Origin: Martinezella multihospitum
GTDB lineage: Bacteria; Pseudomonadota; Alphaproteobacteria; Rhizobiales; Rhizobiaceae
Length of the DNA: 64,000 bases
Assembly (NCBI RefSeq): GCF_900094585.1
Contig: NZ_FMAG01000006.1
Span: 310,001 to 374,000, forward strand
Direction of reading: 5' to 3'
The notes under the pieces are model-generated. The model was not told the origin of the DNA, did no database searches, and saw only the letters and a program-made list of their open reading frames with translations. Positions 9,125 through 18,193 of this stretch are shown here, one piece after another; the first letter of the stretch is position 1; each line of letters opens with the position of its first letter. Made by a program: the position numbers and the translations under genes.

Positions 9125-9160
9125 AAATCCGCCCGCAGATTGATCTCTGCGGGCGGATTT
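9125..9160. terminator. Strong bidirectional terminator after the SPOR gene
   Basis: A 15-bp perfect stem, AAATCCGCCCGCAGA (9125-9139) with TCTGCGGGCGGATTT (9146-9160) and a 6-base loop. The flanks are A-rich on the left and T-rich on the right, so it works on both strands. It ends the minus-strand SPOR gene. Confidence 0.85.
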
Positions 9161-9202
9161 TTCAACTCTATCAAAACACCGGGGGCTGGAAGCCCAACTC
9201 GA

Positions 9203-11989
9203 CTACTTCGAAATCAGGCAGGTGCCGCCGGCGGCGCGATAGCGCGTGCAGATGGCCGCGGCCTCATCCTTGGAGCCGGCGACGACACGGACGCGATAGT
9301 AGGTGCCCTTGCCGGCAATATCGGCCTTGCGGATCTCCAGTGGATGATTGCCGATGACGCTGGCGAACTTGACCTTGAGGTTGGCCTGCGACTTTTGCGC
9401 GTCGGCTTCGGTCGGCAGGGATGCGATCTGGACGCCGTAAGCGCCGCCGCCCGCAGCAGAGGTCGCAGCCGGGGCTGCCGCCGGGCTGGCCGATGCGACC
9501 TGCTTCGGCTGAACCTTGGGCTGAGCTTGAGCTTGGGCTTCCTGGGCCGGAGCAGCCGTATTGGCCTTGGCAGCAGGCTCGGGACGTGCCGTCGGAACCG
9601 GGTTCGTCTTGACGACGCGGATCGGCGTGCTTTCGGCGCTGGCAGCATCGGCGTTATCCGACTGGGCTGCTGCCGGGGTATTTGCCTGAGACGGGCGCGA
9701 ATTGGTCGATGCGACCTGATTGTTCGCCGGCTTGGCGGCAGTGGTCGTCGTATCGGCAACCGGCTCGTCGCGCGGCACCAGCGAGCCATCCGGCTTGACG
9801 ATCATCGTGCGCACCTTGCGCGGGGAGACGGACGGCACCTGATCGTCGCTGTTGGCGGCGACATTGGTGTTTCCGCCATTCTGGTTCGGCAGCAGGCGCG
9901 GATCTTCGGTTTCACCGACCGGCGTCGACGTGACCTGATCGCCGCTGCCGTCATCCGGGGATACCGCTTCGGGGATCAGCGTCTTCTGGACGACATCAAC
10001 CGGCTGTTCGTTGGAGGAGACAAGCTCCTTCTGCTTCGGCGCTGCGGTGCTATCGCCAGCAACGCGATCATAGACGGCCTTATCCTGATTCGGGACGACC
10101 GTGCCGCCCGGATTTTCCGGAGCGACCTTGACCGGATCGCTATCGGCCGCAATCACGCGCGGCTCTCCGGAGAAGCTCGAGATCGGCGCGCCGTGACGGA
10201 CCCAGCTGTAGGCGCCATAGGCACCGACACCGAGAACAACGATGACGGCCGCCGTCGTCACCATCCCGCGCACGGAGCGGACCGGGCGACGGTTGGCGGC
10301 GGGGTTCAGCGTCATCCTGGCGACGTTCTCGACCGGCGTTGCGGCTTCGCGATAGCTGCGGCGGAAGTCCTCTTCCAGCGCACGCTCGAACTCGTCGAAC
10401 TCCTCGATCGGCTGCTTTGCGACGGGCGCAGCAGGCTGAGCCGCCGCATTCTTCGACCAGGAAGCGGCAACTGCAGCACCGCCAAGTGCAGCCGCAGCGG
10501 CCGGCTTAAACGGCTCGGGCGCGGCTTCCTTGGCCGGCGTACCCAGCAGGCTCGCCATTTCCGAATCGAGATCGAAATCAAATTCCGGCGGAACCGCGAT
10601 CGGCTCTTCCGGCTCGATCGTCGGCAGATGCGGAACATGCGAACCCTCGAAGGTTTCGACACGATCCTCCGTCTCGGAGATTTCCGTGGGATCGAACGGC
10701 AGAGGCTGGTCGGCCTCGAACACGGGCGCTGCCGTGGTTGCGGCAGGCGCAACATTTGCGGCAGGCACTACCGGCGCCGGTGCGGATCGTATCGGCTGCG
10801 GCGCTTCGGCGGCAATCACCGGAGTGGCCGGCACCGGAGCAGCAGGTACCGGTGCAACCGGCGTTGCGCGGGAAAGGATCGGCTCCGCGAACGGAGCGGC
10901 CGGAGCCTGCTGCCGTGCGGCAGGAGACTTTTCGGCTTCAGCGAAATCGAGACCCGCAAGTTCCATCTCAATATCGGCCAGATCGAATTCGAAGTCCTGA
11001 CCGGCAAAGGGGTCCTCCGCCCCGAAGGTAATCGGCTTCGGCTCTTCATGCCGTGCTGCAGCCGCGGGAGCGGCGGACAACTCTGCAGGCTCGGAAAACG
11101 AAGCATCGAAATTGCCGAAATCCGGTTCGTCCTTCGCTGCAGGCGCATTGACTCTGGGTGGAACCGGATAGCGATTCACATCGGCCAGCAGGGCATCGAT
11201 CTCGGCTGAAAGCGCAGCCGGATCGGCCTTCGCGACCTTTGGCGGCTCTGGTGCCTGGAAGACGGCCGGAGCCGACTGGAATGCCGCAGGCTGCGAGACG
11301 GCTTCCGGAGCGCGCGGAGGCTCGACAGGATCAAACGCCTCGAAATCAAGGGCACCATCGAACAGCGCTTCGTCAGAAGTGGTTTTCGGCGCCGGCTGGG
11401 CAACAGCAGGCGCGGCCGCCGGCGTGAACTGCTCACGAGAAGCGGCGGGCGTTGCCAGGGTAAAGTTCGCAAGCGGCAACCGTATGGTGGCGGCAGCGGA
11501 TTGCGGCGTCGGCTTCAGCACCGGAGCAGCCGACTGCGGCTCGACAGGTGCGGCCTTCGGCGCTGGCTGCAGAACCGGCGCGATCGACATTTCCAGCTCG
11601 TCGATCAGATCGCGAGCGCCGATCGTCGACTTCACCGGAGCGACAGGCTGCGGCACAGGTTCTTCGAACTTTGGCTCTTCAAACTTGGGCTCGGCCCGCA
11701 CCGGCTCGGCGGAGTGGGCAACTTCTTCATGGCTCGGCGGCGACACCTGCTCGACCGGAGCGGCGATGTCATTTGCCGGACTCATTCGCGGCGTATCGTA
11801 GCGCTCGAATTCGCGAAGAAGCTCATCTTCCAGGTTGAAGGAGGGCTCCTGCCGCTGAGCCGCAGGAGTTGCCTGAGCAGCGGGGCGCGGCTCAAAACCC
11901 ACGATACGAGCGAGTTCTGCGAGCGGATCATCATCCGCAAAGAACTCGTCGTTTCCGCTTGCGCGATACGCCAACTGTTTTTCTGCCAT
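9203..11989 (-). CDS. Large SPOR-domain membrane protein
   Basis: A 928-aa protein. Residues 1-570 are a very Pro/Ala/Glu-rich, probably disordered cytoplasmic region. One transmembrane helix follows (about 590-610, MVTTAAVIVVLGVGAYGAYS). The rest is a low-complexity periplasmic linker and a C-terminal SPOR domain (about 850-928: YGVQIASLPTEADAQKSQAN to YYRVRVVAGSKDEAAAICTR). SPOR domains bind peptidoglycan stripped of stem peptides at septa, so a role in division or wall remodelling fits the nagZ and scpAB neighbours. I start at ATG 11989 (MAEKQLAYRA); the in-frame TTG 12007 has no better binding site. The SPOR assignment is firm, the exact role inferred. Confidence 0.85.
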   Translation of the reverse strand: MAEKQLAYRASGNDEFFADDDPLAELARIVGFEPRPAAQATPAAQRQEPSFNLEDELLREFERYDTPRMSPANDIAAPVEQVSPPSHEEVAHSAEPVRAEPKFEEPKFEEPVPQPVAPVKSTIGARDLIDELEMSIAPVLQPAPKAAPVEPQSAAPVLKPTPQSAAATIRLPLANFTLATPAASREQFTPAAAPAVAQPAPKTTSDEALFDGALDFEAFDPVEPPRAPEAVSQPAAFQSAPAVFQAPEPPKVAKADPAALSAEIDALLADVNRYPVPPRVNAPAAKDEPDFGNFDASFSEPAELSAAPAAAARHEEPKPITFGAEDPFAGQDFEFDLADIEMELAGLDFAEAEKSPAARQQAPAAPFAEPILSRATPVAPVPAAPVPATPVIAAEAPQPIRSAPAPVVPAANVAPAATTAAPVFEADQPLPFDPTEISETEDRVETFEGSHVPHLPTIEPEEPIAVPPEFDFDLDSEMASLLGTPAKEAAPEPFKPAAAAALGGAAVAASWSKNAAAQPAAPVAKQPIEEFDEFERALEEDFRRSYREAATPVENVARMTLNPAANRRPVRSVRGMVTTAAVIVVLGVGAYGAYSWVRHGAPISSFSGEPRVIAADSDPVKVAPENPGGTVVPNQDKAVYDRVAGDSTAAPKQKELVSSNEQPVDVVQKTLIPEAVSPDDGSGDQVTSTPVGETEDPRLLPNQNGGNTNVAANSDDQVPSVSPRKVRTMIVKPDGSLVPRDEPVADTTTTAAKPANNQVASTNSRPSQANTPAAAQSDNADAASAESTPIRVVKTNPVPTARPEPAAKANTAAPAQEAQAQAQPKVQPKQVASASPAAAPAATSAAGGGAYGVQIASLPTEADAQKSQANLKVKFASVIGNHPLEIRKADIAGKGTYYRVRVVAGSKDEAAAICTRYRAAGGTCLISK

Positions 11990-12050
11990 CACCCGTTCCA
12001 CTCGCAAACACTACAATTAATGCCAGCGCAATGTGGGTAAATGGTGACGT

Positions 12051-13811
12051 TTATCGCATTTCGTCCGGTGCTGCGGTCCCGGTTATACCAAGACCCGACT
12101 TCAAAACCGACGCGACAGCGTACACCAGCCCAAGTCTGGCAATGCTCAATTCTCGGTTCTTATCGTTAACAAAACGTAATTCCGGTAAATCTTTACCTTT
12201 ATTCCAGTGTCCATGGAAGGAACTGGCCAAATCGTAAAGATAAAAAGCGATGCGATGCGGCTCTTGAGACTGTGCCGCAGCTTCGATGATTCGCGGGAAT
12301 TCCGCAATCTTCGCAACCAACTGAAGCTCGGTCGGATCGGAGATGGCGCCGAGGACGGCTTTCGACAGGTCGAGCGAGGCAATATCGAGGTCCGGGAAAG
12401 CCTCCTTGGCCTGACGGAAGACCGACATGCAGCGGGCATGCGCATACTGCACATAGAAGACCGGATTGTCCTTCGACTGCTCTGTAACCTTGGCGAAATC
12501 GAAATCCAGAGGCTCGGAATTCTTCCGGTAAAGCATCATGAAGCGCACCGAATCGCGGCCGACTTCATCGACGACTTCGCGCAGCGTGACGAAATCGCCC
12601 GAGCGCTTCGACATCTTCACCGGCTCGCCATTGCGATAGAGCTTGACGAGCTGACACAGCAGCACCGTCAGCTTCGCAGCACCATCCGAAACGCCGCGGG
12701 CGACCGCCTCCAACCGCTTGACGTAACCACCGTGGTCGGCGCCGAGGATGTAGATCATCTCATTGAAGCCGCGGTCGAACTTGTTCTTGAAGTAAGCAAC
12801 GTCGGCAGCGAAGTAAGTATAGGAGCCGTCCGACTTGATCAGCGGACGGTCGATATCGTCGCCCACTTCCGTCGAGCGGAAGAGCGTCTGCTCGCGATCT
12901 TCCCAATCTTCCGGCAGTTGCCCCTTCGGCGGCGGCAGCGCGCCCTTGTAGACATAGCCCTTGAAGGTCAGGTCGTTGATCGCGGTGCGGATCAGTGCCG
13001 CACCGTTGGCATGCAAGGTGCGCTCGGAGAAGAACACGTCGTGATGGACGTTGAGCGCCTCCAGATCTTCCCTGATCATCGCCATCATCGCGTCAATAGC
13101 ACGATCCTTGACGATCGGAAGCCACTGGTCTTCCGGCATGCCGCGCAGCTTGGTGCCGAATTCCTTGGCCAGCGCCTCACCGACCGGAACCAGATAATCG
13201 CCAGGATAGAGACCCGCCGGGATCTCGCCCACCTGCTCGCCAAGCGCTTCGCGATAGCGAATGAAGACGGAGCGCGCCAGCACGTCGATCTGCGAGCCGG
13301 CATCGTTGATGTAATATTCCTTGGTAACCTCATAGCCGGAGAAGGCCAGCAAATTCGCCAGCGCATCGCCGACGACGGCACCGCGGCAATGGCCGACATG
13401 CATCGGCCCGGTCGGATTGGCCGAGACATACTCGACATTGACCTTCTGCCCCTCGCCGAGCTTTGAACGGCCGAACTTCTCACCCTCGGAGATCATCGTC
13501 GACAGCAGCCGCTGCCAGTAGCCGACCGAAAGACGGATATTGATGAAGCCGGGGCCTGCGACCGAAACCTCTGCGACGTCGGCATCTTCCTTCAGCTTGG
13601 CGACGATGATTTCGGCAAGCGCACGCGGATTCGTGCCCAGCGGCTTGGACAGAACCATGGCCGCATTGGTGGCGACATCGCCATGACTGGCATCTCGGGG
13701 CGGTTCCACGCCGATACGTCCGAAGTCGACTTCCGATCGCTTTTCTCGTACAATATCAATTTGTTCGAGAGCGTTCTTAATTCTTACTTCGAAGTCGGTG
13801 AAAAGGTTCAT
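12051..13811 (-). CDS. argS: Arginine-tRNA ligase
   Basis: A class I synthetase of about 586 aa that charges tRNA-Arg. The N-terminal Add-1 domain is followed by the HIGH-type motif ANPTGPMHVGHCRG (about residues 125-138) and the KMSKS-type motif PVKMSKRSGDFVTL (about 395). The C-terminal anticodon-binding DALR domain ends the protein. ATG 13811 (MNLFTDFE) is chosen; a GTG at 13823 is possible. The spacing to dgt (56 bp) and to the SPOR gene (61 bp) suggests a dgt-argS-SPOR transcript. Confidence 0.96.
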   Translation of the reverse strand: MNLFTDFEVRIKNALEQIDIVREKRSEVDFGRIGVEPPRDASHGDVATNAAMVLSKPLGTNPRALAEIIVAKLKEDADVAEVSVAGPGFINIRLSVGYWQRLLSTMISEGEKFGRSKLGEGQKVNVEYVSANPTGPMHVGHCRGAVVGDALANLLAFSGYEVTKEYYINDAGSQIDVLARSVFIRYREALGEQVGEIPAGLYPGDYLVPVGEALAKEFGTKLRGMPEDQWLPIVKDRAIDAMMAMIREDLEALNVHHDVFFSERTLHANGAALIRTAINDLTFKGYVYKGALPPPKGQLPEDWEDREQTLFRSTEVGDDIDRPLIKSDGSYTYFAADVAYFKNKFDRGFNEMIYILGADHGGYVKRLEAVARGVSDGAAKLTVLLCQLVKLYRNGEPVKMSKRSGDFVTLREVVDEVGRDSVRFMMLYRKNSEPLDFDFAKVTEQSKDNPVFYVQYAHARCMSVFRQAKEAFPDLDIASLDLSKAVLGAISDPTELQLVAKIAEFPRIIEAAAQSQEPHRIAFYLYDLASSFHGHWNKGKDLPELRFVNDKNRELSIARLGLVYAVASVLKSGLGITGTAAPDEMR

Positions 13812-13867
13812 CATATTGTCCACGCATTAGCTTCGGCAAGCCGCTATCGGCCCGACGCCGCCGCTGC

Positions 13868-15085
13868 CTACCGCAAATCGGGAGTCTGGTCAAACAGGCG
13901 CTTGTGGGCGCTGATGGCATAGGTGTCCGTCATCCCGGCCAGATAGTCGCCGACATGCCTTGCCTTGGGGGCGATTGCGAGCCCGGCAATATGATCCACC
14001 CAGTAGTGGCTCTGCATCTCCCTGGGATTTTCCATATAGGCGTGGAAAAGATCGGTGACGATCTGCGCCGCGCCGGCACGGATACGCATGATGTCGGGAT
14101 GACGGTAGATGCGCTTGAAGAGCATCTGTTTGATCAGCTTGTCGGTTTCAGCCATCTCAGGCGAGAAGGTCGCGATGATTCGGCCAGCGGCACGAATGTC
14201 GGCCACATTGCCTGGCTTGATTTCGGCGAGCGCCTGCTGCGAAACGGCAATGACATCCTCGACCATGCGGGTGATCTGGCGGCGCATGATCTCGTGCGTG
14301 AAGCGGCTCGGCTCCAGATGCGGATAGCGCGCCCTCACCTCGGCCATCAGCCCGGAGAGGAACGGCACCTCCTCCAACATGTCGAACGTCAGATAACCGG
14401 CGCGCAGGCCGTCATCGATATCGTGAGTATTATAGGCAATATCATCGGCGATCGCGGCGACCTGCGCCTCCAGGCTGGCATAGGAGGCGATTTCGAGATC
14501 ATGGATCTCGCAATAGTCGAGGATCGGCTGCGGCACAGGCCCGCGAATGCCCTTGCCGTCTGGCGTCATCAACGGGCCGTTGTGCTTGACCAGGCCTTCC
14601 AGCGTCTCCCAGGTGAGGTTAAGCCCGTCGAAATCGGCATAGCGGCGCTCGAGCTTGGTGACAATGCGCAGGGACTGAGCGTTATGATCGAAGCCGCCAT
14701 AGGGCAGCAGCACTTCATGCAACGCATCCTCGCCGGTATGACCGAAAGGCGTGTGGCCGAAATCGTGAACCAGCGCTACGCCCTCCGCCAGATCTTCATC
14801 CAGCTTCAGAGCTCGCGCCAGGGCGCGGGCAATCTGAGCAACCTCGATCGTATGCGTCAGCCGGGTGCGATAATGATCGCCGTCCTGGGCGATAAAGACC
14901 TGCGTCTTGTGCTTCAGCCGCCGGAAAGCGGTCGTGTGGACGATCCGGTCGCGGTCGCGCTGGAATTCGGAGCGTGTCGGGCTCGATCCTTCTTCGTAGA
15001 GCCTACCACGCGACTCCCAGGGATTAGTCGCATAGGCTGCCTTTTCCCCGTACCCGAAACCCAATGCATGCGTATCAATCGTCAT
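13868..15085 (-). CDS. dgt: Deoxyguanosinetriphosphate triphosphohydrolase-like protein
   Basis: A 405-aa HD-domain enzyme of the dGTPase type, which hydrolyses dNTPs to deoxynucleosides and triphosphate. The metal-binding H..HD..D set is visible: RTRLTHTIEVAQIARALA and LVHDFGHTPFGHTGEDAL (about 70-130). The N-terminal SRGRLYEEGSSPTRSEFQRD is typical of the rhizobial form. The ATG at 15085 (MTIDTHALGFG) is preferred over longer in-frame openings whose translation has no family resemblance. Divergent from erpA. Confidence 0.9.
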   Translation of the reverse strand: MTIDTHALGFGYGEKAAYATNPWESRGRLYEEGSSPTRSEFQRDRDRIVHTTAFRRLKHKTQVFIAQDGDHYRTRLTHTIEVAQIARALARALKLDEDLAEGVALVHDFGHTPFGHTGEDALHEVLLPYGGFDHNAQSLRIVTKLERRYADFDGLNLTWETLEGLVKHNGPLMTPDGKGIRGPVPQPILDYCEIHDLEIASYASLEAQVAAIADDIAYNTHDIDDGLRAGYLTFDMLEEVPFLSGLMAEVRARYPHLEPSRFTHEIMRRQITRMVEDVIAVSQQALAEIKPGNVADIRAAGRIIATFSPEMAETDKLIKQMLFKRIYRHPDIMRIRAGAAQIVTDLFHAYMENPREMQSHYWVDHIAGLAIAPKARHVGDYLAGMTDTYAISAHKRLFDQTPDLR

Positions 15086-15392
15086 TATCAATCCATTCCG
15101 GCATTTGGCTCCCGCACCGCCATCAGCGCGACAGTCGTTTCCCTGCAATCGGTCCCCCGGCTCTGCCCGGCGACGCGGACGCATGTCCGCTCTTCGTCAT
15201 TCCAGCCCATTGACGCCGCTTTGCGGCCTTCATACCTATAGACAAGAAAACAGCAAAATGGTGTGTGGCTCAACCACGAAACCATAGCTGTCACCGGCCT
15301 GACTTTCATGATAAAGGCTACGGATATCAGCCGTTTGAAAGTTCGACGGCTTATTGGTTCTCTCCGGATCTTGACCCCGGCAGGAGGAAGAT
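15086..15392. other. Intergenic region between dgt and erpA
   Basis: About 307 bp between two divergent genes; it must hold both promoters. I see a clear ribosome binding site (AGGAGGAAG) just before erpA but no operator that I can name. Confidence 0.5.
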
Positions 15393-15725
15393 ATGACTGA
15401 GACAAGTGTTACCCTATCGGATGCTGCGGCCAAGCGAATCGCTGCTATCGTCGGCGCGGATGCCGGAAAGCGCGCCCTTCGCGTTGCCGTCGAAGGCGGC
15501 GGCTGTTCGGGTTTTTCCTATAAGTTCGATCTCGTTGAAGGCCCCGAGGATGACGATATCGTCGTCGAAAAGGACAATGCGACCGTCCTGATCGATCAGT
15601 TGTCGCTGGTCTACATGGCAGGCTCGGAGATCGATTTCGTCGACAATCTGCTCGGCCAATCCTTTCAGATCAAGAATCCGAATGCGGTGGCAAGCTGCGG
15701 ATGCGGCACCAGTTTCGCGATCTGA
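15393..15725 (+). CDS. erpA: Iron-sulfur cluster insertion protein ErpA (HesB/IscA family)
   Basis: A 110-aa A-type carrier that delivers Fe-S clusters to target proteins. It has the three conserved cysteines: one in EGGGCSGFSYKF (about residue 38) and the C-terminal pair in ASCGCGTSF (102 and 104). The C-x(n)-CGC spacing fits ErpA/IscA. A textbook ribosome binding site (AGGAGGAAG) precedes the ATG. It is divergent from dgt, and a terminator follows at 15755. Confidence 0.92.
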   Translation: MTETSVTLSDAAAKRIAAIVGADAGKRALRVAVEGGGCSGFSYKFDLVEGPEDDDIVVEKDNATVLIDQLSLVYMAGSEIDFVDNLLGQSFQIKNPNAVASCGCGTSFAI

Positions 15726-15754
15726 TCCCTATCCTCTTTTTCCACAATTTGATG

Positions 15755-15787
15755 ACCGGCCGGGAGCCTTCGCTCCGGGCCGGTTTT
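15755..15787 (+). terminator. Intrinsic terminator after erpA
   Basis: Arms ACCGGCCGGGAGC (15755-15767) and GCTCCGGGCCGGT (15772-15784) pair with one mismatch, loop CTTC, followed by TTT. Confidence 0.8.
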
Positions 15788-15854
15788 CATATGGGCTGTA
15801 GTCAAGCCGATCGGCTGCGGATACAACAGGGTGAAGCAAAGGAATGAGCCGCCC

Positions 15855-16646
15855 ATGAAAATCGCCACCTGGAACATCAACGGCGTCAAAGCGCGTATCG
15901 AGAACCTCTGCCAATGGCTGAAGGACTCGAATCCGGACATCGTCTGCCTGCAGGAAATCAAGACGGTCGACGAAGGCTTTCCGCGTCTGGAGATCGAGGC
16001 GCTTGGCTATCACGTCGAAACGCACGGGCAGAAAGGCTTCAACGGCGTAGCGATTCTCTCGAAGACCAAACCGGATGAGGTGACGCGCGGTTTACCAGGC
16101 GACGATAGCGACGAACAGGCCCGCTTCATCGAGGCGGTCTTCTCCGTCGAAGGACACGGCGCCTTGCGGGTCTGCTGCCTCTATCTGCCGAACGGCAATC
16201 CGGTCGATACGGAAAAATACCCCTACAAGCTCGCCTGGATGGAGCGGCTGCGCAAATTCGCCTTGGATCGTCTGGCCTTGGAGGAGCCTCTGGTACTCGC
16301 CGGCGACTACAACGTCATCCCGGAACCACATGATTGTTTCGACCCGAAGGTCTGGGAGAGCGATGCCCTCTTCCTGCCGCAGACGCGCCAGTCCTTCCGT
16401 CAGCTCGAACATCTCGGCTTTACCGATGCGGTGCGCGCGACGACAGATGCAATCAAGCTTTATTCATTCTGGGATTATCAGGCCGGCGCTTGGCCGAAAA
16501 ACAACGGCATCCGCATCGACCATCTGATGCTGTCGCCCGAGGCTGCCGATCGCCTCACCGCAACGGCAATCGAGAAACATGTGCGCGCCTGGGAAAAACC
16601 GTCGGACCACGTGCCTGTGATCGCGCACCTCGATTTCGGGGACTAG
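15855..16646 (+). CDS. xthA: Exodeoxyribonuclease III
   Basis: A 263-aa enzyme of the exonuclease-endonuclease-phosphatase superfamily; it nicks DNA at abasic sites during base-excision repair and has 3'-5' exonuclease activity. Motifs in order: MKIATWNINGVKAR (Asn for metal), CLQEIKT (catalytic Glu near 34), LCCLYLPNGNP-type block, LAGDYNVIPEPHDCFDP (Asp/Asn near 150) and the C-terminal KPSDHVPVIA with Asp-His. An in-frame GTG at 15831 would add eight residues, but ATG 15855 begins exactly at the family N-terminus. Convergent with exoR. Confidence 0.93.
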   Translation: MKIATWNINGVKARIENLCQWLKDSNPDIVCLQEIKTVDEGFPRLEIEALGYHVETHGQKGFNGVAILSKTKPDEVTRGLPGDDSDEQARFIEAVFSVEGHGALRVCCLYLPNGNPVDTEKYPYKLAWMERLRKFALDRLALEEPLVLAGDYNVIPEPHDCFDPKVWESDALFLPQTRQSFRQLEHLGFTDAVRATTDAIKLYSFWDYQAGAWPKNNGIRIDHLMLSPEAADRLTATAIEKHVRAWEKPSDHVPVIAHLDFGD

Positions 16647-16706
16647 TCCGCTCAGCTGCAAGCACATGGCGTGCCCTCAGCAACGACGGCGTCAGTAAAG
16701 CGGCGA

Positions 16707-17510
16707 TCAATCTGAGCCGGCAACGTCAAGCTGATGGGCCATGGAGACCGCCACACGGCGATCGTTCTCGTTGGCGATGGAGAAGGCCTGCTCCTGCATG
16801 TCTTCCATCCAGCTGCAGTCCTTCGGCTTGCACTTGTCGAGCGCTGCGGTCATGAAGGCCAGGCCGCGGATCGATTGGCCTTCCTGGAACAGGATATTGC
16901 CGAATACGGCCATGGCGCCCGGATGGCCGCTCTTGCGGGCCTGGTTCAGCCATTTCTTGGCCTGCTGAACATTGGTGGCGCCGCCCTCGCCTGACAGCAT
17001 CATCTGCGCCAGCTGGAACTGCGCTTCCGGAACGCCGAAGGTCGATGCCACCTGGAAATAGAGCTGCCGGGCCTGGTTGAGGTCGATCTTCACCGGGCTG
17101 TTGGGGATGCCGGTCTTGTAATAGCTCGCGAGCGCCAGCAGCGCATTGATGAAGAAGCCAGTGTCTTCCGAACCCGGTTCCACACCCTGCTGGGCGATCT
17201 CGCTATAGATCTTGAAGGCTTCGAAATCGTTCTGCGCCACGCCGTCGCCATCGGCATACATATTGGCCAAGGCCCAACGGGAGCCGGTATGGCCTTTTTC
17301 GGCGGCATAACGATAGGCTTCGACCGCCTCTTCCTTCTGCCCGTTCTTGTAGGCCTTGAAGCCGAACTTGAAGAGATCGAACGGACCTGATTCCTTGGTG
17401 ACGCCGGCATTGATATCGAATGCCTTGGCTTGACCCGCCAGCACCACCGCAGTGGCAAGGGACAGGCTGAGCATCATGACTCTCGCTGATATGAACTCGG
17501 ACTTAAACAT
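16707..17510 (-). CDS. exoR: ExoR, periplasmic negative regulator of exopolysaccharide synthesis
   Basis: A 267-aa protein with a cleavable signal peptide (about residues 1-29, ending AGQAKA) and Sel1-like repeats across the rest (for example EAVEAYRYAAEKGHTGSRWA, AQFQLAQMMLSGEGG, AKKWLNQARKSGHPGAMAVF). Length and sequence closely match rhizobial ExoR. In Sinorhizobium and Agrobacterium, ExoR binds the sensor ExoS/ChvG in the periplasm and keeps ExoS-ChvI inactive, controlling succinoglycan, motility and symbiosis or virulence. ATG 17510 begins with the family sequence MFKSEFISARVM. exoS and chvI are not in this window. It has a long upstream region without other genes. Confidence 0.93.
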   Translation of the reverse strand: MFKSEFISARVMMLSLSLATAVVLAGQAKAFDINAGVTKESGPFDLFKFGFKAYKNGQKEEAVEAYRYAAEKGHTGSRWALANMYADGDGVAQNDFEAFKIYSEIAQQGVEPGSEDTGFFINALLALASYYKTGIPNSPVKIDLNQARQLYFQVASTFGVPEAQFQLAQMMLSGEGGATNVQQAKKWLNQARKSGHPGAMAVFGNILFQEGQSIRGLAFMTAALDKCKPKDCSWMEDMQEQAFSIANENDRRVAVSMAHQLDVAGSD

Positions 17511-18108
17511 AACAGTCGATTTCTTTCGCTCCATTCGGACCTGTCGCGGCACTTGCATAAACGCCGCCAGCTTCACGAATGTTTTCCCTGATGGCGCACG
17601 AGACTGGATCGTCCTTCGAAAAGGCGTTTCCTGTGGCATCCAACCGATGCTGTTTGCCACAATTGCGAGCATAGCTTGCAATTATGTCCAAACCAGCATT
17701 TGTGCGGCCGCTATCGCATCCCACCATCGAAGCAGCGCCCTCATTCGCCCTCCGATGATGGAGCCCAAAGATCGGCCGGCTGACGACTTTCCTTGGCAGA
17801 CAACGCGTTTTCGGCTGCGTCGGAAGCATCGCGGCTCCGATCCCGAATTGTTGCTTATGCCAAAGTGGAAATTCACCCATCGACCGCTTACGCACTTTCT
17901 ACAAGGCTTGCCCCTGTGCCCACGTAATCGCTGCTCCCCATTTGTGGCGGGAAATGGACAAATTGTAATCTGATCACGTGGCTGCAATGTCTTGAAATAG
18001 AGTGTTGCTAATACGTCACAAAGATTTTATCGGACTTGAGATTTCTTTAACCATAAATCAGGCAAAAGATGCGGTTTGCGTTCCGCCTTTTACCGATCAG
18101 ACAAAGAA
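17511..18108. other. Long non-coding stretch upstream of exoR
   Basis: About 600 bp between exoR and the terminator of the next gene. The open frames here have no ribosome binding site and no recognisable protein character. I expect the exoR promoter and a leader; I see no operator that I can support. Confidence 0.4.
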
Positions 18109-18139
18109 ACGTCGCGAGACTCGGAAAAGCTCGCGACGT
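18109..18139 (-). terminator. Terminator after the FadL-type gene
   Basis: A 10-bp perfect stem ACGTCGCGAG (18109-18118) with CTCGCGACGT (18130-18139). On the minus strand TTCTTTGT follows. It is 55 bp beyond the stop of the outer-membrane gene. Confidence 0.75.
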
Positions 18140-18193
18140 CGATGATAAAGTGAAGGATCCGTCAATAAGCTCCTTCAATTCAATGGCTTATCG

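Noticed and set aside
9140..11209. Long plus-strand frame over the SPOR gene
   Set aside because: An antisense shadow of a low-complexity coding region; no ribosome binding site and no protein character.
17452..17973. 173-codon plus-strand frame upstream of exoR
   Set aside because: Starts inside exoR antisense, has no binding site, and shows no protein character.
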